64,000 nt of DNA from Streptomyces sp. YS415 (lineage in GTDB: Bacteria > Actinomycetota > Actinomycetes > Streptomycetales > Streptomycetaceae): contig NZ_JAMJFL010000002.1 in assembly GCF_023544665.1 (NCBI RefSeq), positions 327,228 through 391,227 on the forward strand. The letters are read 5' to 3'. Positions 17,161 through 25,171 of this stretch are shown one piece after another. The translations under genes were made by a program, and so were the position numbers. The notes under the pieces were generated by a model, which saw only the letters and a list, made by a program, of their open reading frames with translations, did no database searches and was not told where the DNA came from. Positions within the stretch are counted from its first letter, which is position 1, and every line of letters begins with the position of its first letter.

Positions 17161-17731
17161 GGCCGACCTCCTGTCGGCACACCCGAGGACGGCTCTGTCC
17201 CCCGTGTGCCCTCATGGGAAGTCGCGCCGAGGCGGGCCGGCGGTGCGCGAGCGGGCGGCGCGGGGCGGGAGCGGCGTGTGACGTCCATGACGCCGATGAC
17301 GTGACGAGATTCCCTGCCGGTGTGGCGACGAGGCTCCCCGCTGTCGTGCCGTCCCTGCCCTGCGTGCTCTTCGTGCCCTCGTCGACCCGCCGCACCCCAC
17401 GCCGCGCGGCCTGCGGCGCGGTGGTGCGGCGATCTCGTTGCGGCTCCCGTTGCGCGCGTTCCGGTCGTGGCCCGACGGCCGCCTGTGTCTGCGGTCCGTG
17501 AGCCGCAGAGGATCGGAACGGTGCGCGGCGAACGTGTCCCTCCGTGTGATTTCCCCCTCGGTCTCCACCGTGAAACTGCCGGTTGCGGGATGCTGGCGAT
17601 AACGTTCGTTCACTTCCCCGGGCGCTGTGGCGCGGGGCGTCCGTGCCACGGCGTGTGCGGCGTGTACGGCGCGAGTGATGTGTGCGGTACTTGACGGTAC
17701 GGATGGATGTAGTCGCTTCATGGAGGCAGTG
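17161..17731. other. 571-bp intergenic region before icmB
   Basis: This gap separates the divergent lipase and icmB genes. Several frames are open across it but start without ribosome sites and lack coding bias. TTGACG at 17691-17696 is a possible -35 element for icmB, but the matching -10 is not clear. I see no repeat, RNA motif or truncated gene. Confidence 0.45.
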
Positions 17732-18154
<423 letters not shown>

Positions 18155-18171
18155 GCGGTTCCTGCGGTTCC

Positions 18172-19845
18172 TCAGGCGCGGGCGGGCGGATCGCCGGCCC
18201 GCGCTGTCCCGCTGAGCTCCTCGAGCATCGCCGCCCGCAACCGCAGTGTCGTCACGAGCCGCTGGAACGCCTCCGCCCAGTACCCGCCGGCCCCCGGCGA
18301 GGCGTCCTCCGTCTCGTCGGGCACCGCCAGCAAACCGTCGAGGCGGCTCGCCTCGGCCGGGTCCAGACAGCGCTCGGCCAGCCCCATCACCCCGCTGAAA
18401 CTCCACGGGTAACTCCCCGCGTCCCGCGCGATGTTGAGCGCGTCGACCACCGCCCGCCCGAGCGGCCCGGCCCACGGCACGGCGCACACGCCCAGCAGCT
18501 GGAAGGCCTCGGACAGCCCGTGCCGCGCGATGAAGCCGGCCACCCACTCGGCCCGTTCGCCCGGGTCCAGCGTGCCCAGCAGCTTCGCCCGCTCGGCCAG
18601 CGACACCGCCCCCGGCCCGCCCGCCTCCGGCGCCGACGGCGTCCCGAGCAGCGCCCGCGCCCACGTGGCGTCCCGCTGGCGTACGGCCGCCCGGCACCAT
18701 GCCGCGTGCAGCTCGGCATGCCAGTCGTCCGCGACCGGCAGCGCCACGATCTCCGCGGGCGTCCGGCCGCCCAGCCGCGCGGGCCAGACGCCGAGCGGCG
18801 CCGCCTCCACCAACTGTCCCAGCCACCAAGACCGTTCCCCGCGTCCCGCCGGAGCCTTAGACACGACACCGTCGCGCTCCATACTCGGATCACACTCGTG
18901 CGGTGCCTCGACCGTGAGCGTCGGAACGGCCCCGGTGCGGTCCACGGCCACGCACGCCCCGGCCCGGATCGCCATCCGCCCGGCCAGCGCCGAGTCGGGC
19001 AGCGCCGACAGCAACTCGGCCGCCGTCGCCCGCACATTGCGGCTGCGGTCGGCCAGCGCCTGCTCCAGGAACGGCTCGTCCGACGGGCCGAGGCCGGTGC
19101 GCAGCGAGTCCAGGAACATCAGCCGGTCCTCGGCCCGCTCCGTCGCCCAGGTCGTCGCCAGCAGCTCCCGTGCGGCGACCGGCTCGCGCGCCCGTATCGC
19201 GGCCAGCAGGGCGACACGCTCCGCGAACAGGCCCTCCTGCCACAACCGCTGCACCCTTTCCCGCTCCTCGGGCCGGGGCAGCGCCGCGCCGCCGCCGGGC
19301 GTCGCGCGCAGGGCGAACCGCCAGTCCGGGTTCAGCCGCGCCAGCCACACCGCGCGGGTGCCCGCGAAGCGCAGGGCGGCGGGCCGCAGGTCCGTACGGC
19401 CCCGGGCCGCGTCCAGCAGCGCCGGCAGCATGTGCGGCGGAGCCGCGTAACCGTGGGCGTTGGCCGCCGTCAGCCACTGGGGCAGCAGCTCCATGAGGTC
19501 CGGGGCGGTGCCTCTGCGTCCGCCTCCGGTGCCTCCCCGGTCGGCCAGCAGCAGGGCCAGCCTGCGGGCCGCCGCCGGAGGCAGCGCGGGGCGGGTGTCC
19601 TCGGGCGCCGGCTCAAGGCGGGCCGCCGCGCGGGCCGGGAGCAGGCCCGCCCGTCGGCGCACGGTCTCCAGGGCCGCCGCGTCCAGCAGGGCGACGGGTG
19701 CGTCGCGGGCCGGGCCGGTCTCCGGCGGGGTGCGGCGACCGGTGCCGAGGAGGGCGGTGGTGTCCGGCGGGGTGCGGCGATCGGTGCCGAGGAGGGCGGT
19801 GGTGACGAGCTCTTCCCAGGCGGGCGCGTCCGGGGTCCTGTTCAC
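18172..19845 (-). CDS. DUF5691 protein of the SWIM/MoxR/VWA system
   Basis: A GTG start at 19845 with AAGGGA upstream gives 557 residues. The protein is Ala/Leu/Arg-rich and mostly helical, with HEAT-like stretches (SRNVRATAAELLSALPDSALAGRM near 265-290), and matches the DUF5691 family that accompanies SWIM-domain and MoxR/VWA genes. The N-terminus has a fresh 14-residue duplication of the family's opening phrase, TTALLGTDRRTPPD then TTALLGTGRRTPPE, encoded by a 42-bp tandem repeat. It lies 91 bp downstream of the SWIM gene on the same strand and probably shares its transcript. It has no catalytic motif I can recognise; a scaffold role is only a guess. Confidence 0.75.
   Translation of the reverse strand: MNRTPDAPAWEELVTTALLGTDRRTPPDTTALLGTGRRTPPETGPARDAPVALLDAAALETVRRRAGLLPARAAARLEPAPEDTRPALPPAAARRLALLLADRGGTGGGRRGTAPDLMELLPQWLTAANAHGYAAPPHMLPALLDAARGRTDLRPAALRFAGTRAVWLARLNPDWRFALRATPGGGAALPRPEERERVQRLWQEGLFAERVALLAAIRAREPVAARELLATTWATERAEDRLMFLDSLRTGLGPSDEPFLEQALADRSRNVRATAAELLSALPDSALAGRMAIRAGACVAVDRTGAVPTLTVEAPHECDPSMERDGVVSKAPAGRGERSWWLGQLVEAAPLGVWPARLGGRTPAEIVALPVADDWHAELHAAWCRAAVRQRDATWARALLGTPSAPEAGGPGAVSLAERAKLLGTLDPGERAEWVAGFIARHGLSEAFQLLGVCAVPWAGPLGRAVVDALNIARDAGSYPWSFSGVMGLAERCLDPAEASRLDGLLAVPDETEDASPGAGGYWAEAFQRLVTTLRLRAAMLEELSGTARAGDPPARA
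19721..19804. repeat. 42-bp tandem duplication inside the DUF5691 gene
   Basis: Bases 19721-19762 and 19763-19804 are adjacent copies with one mismatch (19739 versus 19781). The unit is 14 codons, so the frame is kept and the N-terminal ALLGT-RRTPP phrase is doubled. The near identity implies a recent slippage or unequal exchange event. Confidence 0.9.
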
Positions 19846-19936
19846 GAGGGTCGTCCCTTCTGTGGGGTGCCGGGCAGGGGACTGGGGGTGCGTGTGTGGG
19901 GTGCCGGGCCGGGGCTTGGGGCGGGCCTGCGGCGGC

Positions 19937-21292
19937 TCAGCACAGCTGCACCGCCTCGCCCGGACCCTGCGGCCAGGCCGCGAGGGGGGTGAAGCCGCGG
20001 TGGCCGCACTCGCCGAAGACCTTCACCGGTTCGCCGCCCGAGAGGGCGACCAGCTTCCACAGGCCGGGACGGGAGCGGGCCGTGGGGGTGAGCGGCAGGG
20101 CCGAGTCGGTGTCGGCGTCCGCCAGCTGCCAGGACTCGCCGTCCGGAGTCGGTATCACCCGCTCCAGCGTCACCGGGACCGAGTCCAGCCAGGGATCGCG
20201 CCGCAGCGCCTCCCCGTAACGCGCGGCTGCCTGCGCCGTCGTCGTCCCCGGCGGGCGCAGTGAAGTGGGTACGGGGGCGGCGAACCGCTCGCCCAGGGAC
20301 GCCCGCACCTGTCCGGCGCCCGGGTAAGGGGTGACCTCCGCCTCCAGGGCCAGTCCGACCGGGAGTGCGAGCTCGGGGGCGCGGCCCGCGGCGCCGTAGG
20401 AGAGGAGCAGGGCGGTGCGGGCCGAGTCGGCGCCGTGGAGCCATATCCGGCGGGTGGTCAGGCGGGAGTCCGCCGTGTCGTACTGGGCGAGGACCAGCCA
20501 GCGGTCGCGGATCGGCGGGCCCTCGGGCGAGGCGGGCAGGCCGATGCGGGAGCGGACCGTCGCCGCCAGGCCCTCAGGCAGCCGCTCGCGGTTCAGCCAC
20601 CCCTGGTCCAGAAGGTGCAGCAGCGCGCATTCCTCCAGCAGCCGCACCGGCCAGCCGGGCCCGGACGAGGGAATCGCCCCCAACTCCCTGACCCGCGCCG
20701 CCAGTCCCGACGCCTGCGCGTCGACCATGCGGGCGGCCGTCTCCTCCCACATCCCGTACCCCGCCTGCTCCGCGCCGGCCAGTCCGCCGCGCAGCAGATC
20801 CGCCAGCCGCTGCTCCAGCTCCCTCGCCCCCGCGGTGACCTTCTCCGCCCGGCGCTCCGCCCGCCGCCGCGCCGCCTCGGGATCGGCCGAGCCGGACGAG
20901 GCACCGGAAGCGCCCTCCGCCCGCTGCTGCTCCGCGCGCTTCTTCCTCCCCTCGATCCACTCCCGCGCCCAGTCCGGCGGCTGCCCCTGCGGCACGGCCC
21001 CGTCCCCGCCCGCCCACAGCAACAGCAGCCCGAGCGCGTGCTTGCACGGGAACTTCCGGCTGGGACAACTGCACTTGTACGCGGGCCCCGACGCGTCCGC
21101 GATGTCGACGACCGTCTGATACGGCTTGCTGCCACTGCCCTTGCACAGCCCCCACACCGTCCCCTCGTCCGTACTGCCCGCCTCGGACCACGGCCCGGCC
21201 GCGCCGAGTTTGCCGCCCGCTTTGCGTGACGCGGTGTCAGGCGCGAGTGCCAGCACCTGCTCCGCGCTCCAGCGCACCCCCTGCTGAGTCAT
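19937..21292 (-). CDS. SWIM zinc-finger protein (YehQ-like)
   Basis: The start is ATG 21292 (MTQQGVRWSAEQVLALAPD), seven bases after a TACCTT -10 box and without a ribosome site, giving 451 residues. The SWIM motif CxCx(n)CxH is visible at about 65-85 (YKCSCPSRKFPCKHALGLLLLWA). Between about 110 and 180 lies a charged region (EGRKKRAEQQRAEGA... RRRAERRAEKV) and then helical and beta-rich text to the end. SWIM fingers bind nucleic acid or protein partners. In E. coli a SWIM protein (YehQ) accompanies a MoxR ATPase and a VWA protein; the same set is encoded divergently here. The promoter is of the DNA-damage RecA-NDp type. Confidence 0.85.
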   Translation of the reverse strand: MTQQGVRWSAEQVLALAPDTASRKAGGKLGAAGPWSEAGSTDEGTVWGLCKGSGSKPYQTVVDIADASGPAYKCSCPSRKFPCKHALGLLLLWAGGDGAVPQGQPPDWAREWIEGRKKRAEQQRAEGASGASSGSADPEAARRRAERRAEKVTAGARELEQRLADLLRGGLAGAEQAGYGMWEETAARMVDAQASGLAARVRELGAIPSSGPGWPVRLLEECALLHLLDQGWLNRERLPEGLAATVRSRIGLPASPEGPPIRDRWLVLAQYDTADSRLTTRRIWLHGADSARTALLLSYGAAGRAPELALPVGLALEAEVTPYPGAGQVRASLGERFAAPVPTSLRPPGTTTAQAAARYGEALRRDPWLDSVPVTLERVIPTPDGESWQLADADTDSALPLTPTARSRPGLWKLVALSGGEPVKVFGECGHRGFTPLAAWPQGPGEAVQLC

Positions 21293-21299
21293 GCCATCG

Positions 21300-21322
21300 A
21301 AGGTAGATCCCCCCACTGACAA
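21300..21322 (-). promoter_or_regulatory. RecA-NDp (PafBC-type) promoter of the SWIM gene
   Basis: On the minus strand TTGTCAGTG (21322-21314), 8 bases (GGGGGATC) and TACCTT (21305-21300) form a full match to the mycobacterial RecA-NDp consensus TTGTCRGTG-N8-TAnnnT. The ATG of the SWIM gene follows after 7 bases, so the transcript is probably leaderless. The box is one arm of a perfect 12-bp inverted repeat with the box at 21360. Confidence 0.8.
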
Positions 21323-21369
21323 TCGGCCCGGCGAGCGCGTTTGCGCAGGTCGGAACGGATTGTCAGTGG
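21313..21369. repeat. Perfect 12-bp inverted repeat of divergent promoter boxes
   Basis: CCACTGACAATC at 21313-21324 and GATTGTCAGTGG at 21358-21369 are exact reverse complements separated by 33 bp. Each arm contains one TTGTCAGTG activator box, one for each divergent arm of the SWIM/MoxR system. The spacing places the two boxes on the DNA so that one regulator could control both directions. Confidence 0.9.
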
Positions 21370-21382
21370 CGTGGTGCACGGT
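21360..21382 (+). promoter_or_regulatory. RecA-NDp-like promoter of the moxR operon
   Basis: TTGTCAGTG at 21360-21368, 8 bases, then CACGGT at 21377-21382. The box is perfect; the -10 fits TAnnnT except for C at the first base. The moxR ATG lies 43 bp further with its own GGAGGGGG ribosome site. It may be a weaker promoter than the one on the other strand. Confidence 0.6.
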
Positions 21383-21425
21383 TGGTCACAGATCCGAACC
21401 GGCCGAGCTGGAGGGGGACTTCGCC

Positions 21426-22556
21426 ATGACCGTGTCCGTGGACCCGACGTCCGAGACAACCCGCGAGAGCGCACCGACCGAGGCGTTGCGACCGCACGCC
21501 GAGGACGCCTTCGCGGCCGAACTGTCCGCGCTGGCCGCGCAGGACGACCGTCCGCGCCCGGCCCGCTGGAAGCTGTCGCCCTGGGCCGTGGCGACCTACC
21601 TGCTCGGAGGCACCCTGCCGGACGGCACCGTGATCACTCCGAAGTACGTGGGACCGCGCCGTATCGTCGAGGTCGCCGTCACCACCCTCGCCACCGACCG
21701 CGCCCTGCTCCTGCTCGGGGTGCCCGGCACCGCCAAGACCTGGGTGTCCGAGCACCTGGCGGCGGCCGTCAGCGGTGACTCGACCCTGCTGGTGCAGGGC
21801 ACTGCCGGCACCCCGGAGGAGGCGATCCGGTACGGCTGGAACTACGCGCAGCTGCTCGCGCACGGTCCGAGCCGGGACGCGCTGGTGCCGAGCCCCGTCA
21901 TGCGGGCCATGGCGGAGGGCATGACGGCCCGGGTCGAGGAGCTGACCCGGATCCCGGCCGACGTCCAGGACACGCTCATCACGATCCTGTCGGAGAAGAC
22001 CCTGCCGATCCCGGAGCTGGGCCAGGAGGTGCAGGCCGTCCGCGGCTTCAACCTCATCGCCACCGCCAACGACCGCGACCGCGGGGTCAACGATCTCTCC
22101 AGCGCCCTGCGCCGCCGCTTCAACACGGTCGTGCTGCCGCTGCCCGAGAGCGTCGACGCGGAGGTCGACATCGTCTCCCGGCGCGTCGACCAGATCGGCC
22201 GCTCCCTCGACCTGCCGGCCGTGCCCGACGGCGTCGACGAGATCCGCCGGGTGGTGACCGTCTTCCGCGAGCTGCGCGACGGGGTGACCTCCGACGGGCG
22301 GACCAAGGTGAAGTCGCCCAGCGGCACTCTCTCCACGGCCGAGGCGATCTCCGTCGTCACCGGCGGCCTCGCGCTCGCCGCCCACTTCGGGGACGGCGTC
22401 CTGCGGTCCGCCGATGTCGCCGCGGGCATCCTCGGCGCCGTGGTCCGCGATCCGGCGGCCGACCGGGTCGTCTGGCAGGAGTACCTGGAGGCGGTCGTCC
22501 GCGAGCGCGACGGCTGGACCGACTTCTACCGCGCCTGCCGGGAGGTGAGCGCGTGA
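21426..22556 (+). CDS. MoxR-type AAA+ ATPase, YehL subfamily
   Basis: ATG 21426 follows GGAGGGGG and gives 376 residues. The AAA+ core has Walker A GVPGTAKT (about 100-107), the MoxR-type region RVEELTRIPADVQDTLITILSEKTLPIPE, sensor 1 NLIATANDRDRG and the arginine-finger stretch SALRRRFN. The Walker B position reads RVEEL rather than the usual hydrophobic-DE, a feature I associate from memory with the YehL group. MoxR ATPases work as chaperones or metal-insertion and assembly machines together with VWA proteins. It starts the operon with DUF5682, a small protein and the VWA gene, and a strong ribosome site with GTGA overlap at its end could start a 28-codon frame. Confidence 0.9.
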   Translation: MTVSVDPTSETTRESAPTEALRPHAEDAFAAELSALAAQDDRPRPARWKLSPWAVATYLLGGTLPDGTVITPKYVGPRRIVEVAVTTLATDRALLLLGVPGTAKTWVSEHLAAAVSGDSTLLVQGTAGTPEEAIRYGWNYAQLLAHGPSRDALVPSPVMRAMAEGMTARVEELTRIPADVQDTLITILSEKTLPIPELGQEVQAVRGFNLIATANDRDRGVNDLSSALRRRFNTVVLPLPESVDAEVDIVSRRVDQIGRSLDLPAVPDGVDEIRRVVTVFRELRDGVTSDGRTKVKSPSGTLSTAEAISVVTGGLALAAHFGDGVLRSADVAAGILGAVVRDPAADRVVWQEYLEAVVRERDGWTDFYRACREVSA

Positions 22557-22622
22557 CCGTGTACCGGGGGCACCGCAGGCAGGACGACGACACCAGGTGG
22601 CCGGCCAGGCGAGGGGGACGGT

Positions 22623-25010
22623 GTGACGACGGGAGCTGACCCCGGCACGACCGCCGGGCCGCTGCTGCTCGGCGTACGGCATCACGGGCCCGGTTCGGCT
22701 CGGGCCGTGCGGGCGGCGCTGGACGCGGCCCGGCCGCGCGTGGTGCTGATCGAGGGGCCGCCCGAGGCGGACGCGCTGATCCCGCTGGCCGCCGAGGAGG
22801 ACATGCGGCCGCCGGTCGCCCTCCTCGCCCATGCCGTGGACGAGCCGGGCCGCTCGGCGTTCTGGCCGCTGGCCGAGTTCTCCCCGGAGTGGGTCGCCAT
22901 CCGCTGGGCGCTGGAGCACGAGGTACCGGCCCGCTTCATCGACCTTCCGGCCACCCACACGCTGGCCTGGGAGAAGGAGGACAAGGGGGACGACGGGGGG
23001 AAGGGGGAGGGCGCGCCGGCGTCCGAGTCCCCGGACAACCCGACCGAGCCGACCGAGCCGTCCGAGAGCCGCGCCGACGTCCGGGTCGACCCGCTCGCCG
23101 CCCTCGCCGACGCCGCCGGGTACGAGGACGCCGAGCGCTGGTGGGAGGACGTCGTCGAGCATCGCGGGCTCGGCGCGGCGGGGGATCCGCTCGCCCCGTT
23201 CGCGGTGCTGGCGGAGGCCATGGCGGCGCTGCGGGAGGTGTACGGCAGCGGCGGGCACGACCGGGACCTGGTGCGCGAGGCGTACATGCGGCTCCAAGTG
23301 CGGGCCGCACAGAAGGAGTTCGGGGACGCGGTGGCCGTGGTGTGCGGGGCCTGGCATGTGCCCGCGCTGGGCGGGCGGAGCACCGTCGCCGCCGATCGGG
23401 CCCTCCTCAAGGGCCTGCCCAAGGTCAAGACGGACATGACCTGGGTGCCGTGGACCTACCGCAGGCTGGCGCGGGCCAGCGGCTACGGGGCGGGCATCGA
23501 CTCGCCGGGGTGGTACGGGCACCTGTTCCGCGCCCCCGACCGGCCCGTCGAGCGGTGGCTGACCAAGGTGGCGGGACTGCTGCGGGCCGAGGACCGGATG
23601 GTGTCCTCCGCCCATGTCATCGAGGCGGTACGGCTGGCCGAGACGCTCGCGGTGATGCGCGGCCGCCCGCTGCCCGGCCTGGGCGAGACCACCGACGCTG
23701 TGCGGGCGGTGATGTGCGACGGCTCGGACGTGCCGCTGGCGCTGGTGCACGACCGGCTGGTGGTGGGCGATGTGCTGGGGGAGGTGCCGCCGGACGCGCC
23801 CGCCGTGCCCTTGCAGCGGGACCTCGACCGGACCCAGCGCCGGTTGCGGCTCAAGCCGGAGGCGCTGGAGCGGGAGTTGGAGCTCGACCTGCGCAAGGAC
23901 ACCGACGCCGGGCGCAGCCGGCTGCTGCACCGGCTGCGGCTGCTGGGCGTGCCGTGGGGAGAGCCGGTCGCCTCGCGGGGGAGCACGGGCACCTTCCGGG
24001 AGACCTGGCGGCTGCGCTGGGAGCCCGAGCTGGCGGTGCGGATCGCCGAGGCCGGGGTGTGGGGGACGACCGTGCTCGCCGCCGCGACCGCCAAGTCCGA
24101 GGCGGACGCGATCTCGGCTCAGCACCTCGCCGACGTCACCGCGCTCGCCGAGCGGTGCCTGCTGGCCGAGCTGCCGGACGCGTTGCCGATGGTCATGCGG
24201 GTGCTGGCCGACCGGGCCGCGCTCGACTCGGACGTCGGCCATCTCGCCCAGGCCCTGCCCGCCCTGGTCCGTTCCCTGCGGTACGGCGATGTGCGCGGCA
24301 CCGACACCGGAGCGCTCGCGGAGGTCGCCGCCGGCCTCGCCGAGCGGATCTTCGTCGGACTGCCCCCGGCCTGTGCCGGACTCGACGCGGACGCCGCCGA
24401 GGAGATACGGCGCCATGTGGACGCCGTGCACCGGGCGGTGGGGCTGCTCGGTGACGCGCCCGCGCCGGGCCACGGCGATCTGCGCGGGCGCTGGCGGGCG
24501 GTGCTGAAGGTGCTGTCCATGCGGGACACGGTTCCCGGCGTGATCCGTGGCCGGGCGGTGCGGCTGCTGCTGGACGAGGGGGAGTTGGCGCAGGACGAGG
24601 CGGCCCGGCTCATGGGGCTGGTGCTGTCGCCGGGGACCCCGCCCGGGGACGCGGCGGCCTGGATCGAGGGCTTCGTCGGCGGCGGTTCGGGCGGCGGGAT
24701 GCTGCTCGTGCACGACGAGCGGCTGCTCGGCCTGGTCGACGCCTGGCTCACCGGAGTTCCGGCGGACGCGTTCACCGACGTGCTGCCGCTGCTCAGGCGC
24801 ACCTTCTCGGCGTACGAGCCGGGCGTGCGCAGAACGCTCGGGGAGCTGGTGCGGCGGGGGCCGGGGCAGCGGGGCGGGGCGGCGACCGCGGGTGCGGGCG
24901 TACCCGGGTTCGCGGCCGAGCTGGATCAGGCGCGCGGAAACGCCGTGCTGCCTGTGGTGCGCCTGCTGTTGGGGCTGGACACGGACGACGACCTGGTGGG
25001 GGTGGCGTGA
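22623..25010 (+). CDS. DUF5682 protein (YehM-like), MoxR/VWA partner
   Basis: A GTG start at 22623 after GAGGGGGA gives 795 residues. The N-terminal half has motifs GVRHHGPGSARAV (near 17), VVLIEGPPEADALI (near 40), FIDLPATHT (near 107) and VVCGAWHVPAL (near 243), a pattern that recalls TraB/EreA-like enzymes with conserved His and Glu, although I cannot show activity. A charged low-complexity insert (about 115-155, KEDKGDDGGKGEGAP) interrupts it. The C-terminal half is helical. The family is found next to MoxR and VWA genes; in this window it lies between them. The stop codon overlaps the ATG of the following small frame by one base (TGATG). Confidence 0.8.
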   Translation: MTTGADPGTTAGPLLLGVRHHGPGSARAVRAALDAARPRVVLIEGPPEADALIPLAAEEDMRPPVALLAHAVDEPGRSAFWPLAEFSPEWVAIRWALEHEVPARFIDLPATHTLAWEKEDKGDDGGKGEGAPASESPDNPTEPTEPSESRADVRVDPLAALADAAGYEDAERWWEDVVEHRGLGAAGDPLAPFAVLAEAMAALREVYGSGGHDRDLVREAYMRLQVRAAQKEFGDAVAVVCGAWHVPALGGRSTVAADRALLKGLPKVKTDMTWVPWTYRRLARASGYGAGIDSPGWYGHLFRAPDRPVERWLTKVAGLLRAEDRMVSSAHVIEAVRLAETLAVMRGRPLPGLGETTDAVRAVMCDGSDVPLALVHDRLVVGDVLGEVPPDAPAVPLQRDLDRTQRRLRLKPEALERELELDLRKDTDAGRSRLLHRLRLLGVPWGEPVASRGSTGTFRETWRLRWEPELAVRIAEAGVWGTTVLAAATAKSEADAISAQHLADVTALAERCLLAELPDALPMVMRVLADRAALDSDVGHLAQALPALVRSLRYGDVRGTDTGALAEVAAGLAERIFVGLPPACAGLDADAAEEIRRHVDAVHRAVGLLGDAPAPGHGDLRGRWRAVLKVLSMRDTVPGVIRGRAVRLLLDEGELAQDEAARLMGLVLSPGTPPGDAAAWIEGFVGGGSGGGMLLVHDERLLGLVDAWLTGVPADAFTDVLPLLRRTFSAYEPGVRRTLGELVRRGPGQRGGAATAGAGVPGFAAELDQARGNAVLPVVRLLLGLDTDDDLVGVA

Positions 25011-25171
25011 TGGCGGCCGGAGGACGGGTGGAGCAGAACGGGAGGGCCCGGGCTGTGCGCGCCGCGGGGCAGGCGCCGGGGCGGGACCAGCAGGCGCGGG
25101 CGGGGGGACGGCCGGCGACGACCGTGCCGGTGATCCCGCTGTGGGAACGGCAGGGAGGGATGCGCGGATGA
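25010..25171 (+). CDS. Small 53-residue protein linking DUF5682 and VWA genes
   Basis: The ATG at 25010 overlaps the DUF5682 stop (TGATG) and the TGA at 25169-25171 overlaps the ATG of the VWA gene (ATGA). So the frame fills the 158-bp space between the two genes exactly and is coupled at both ends. The product is basic and Ala/Gly/Gln/Arg-rich (begins MAAGGRVEQNGRARAV, ends VPVIPLWERQGGMRG), with no membrane segment. The only upstream ribosome site is a G-rich stretch. It may be a real small subunit or a translated linker that carries ribosomes to the VWA gene. I do not recognise it. Confidence 0.5.
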   Translation: MAAGGRVEQNGRARAVRAAGQAPGRDQQARAGGRPATTVPVIPLWERQGGMRG

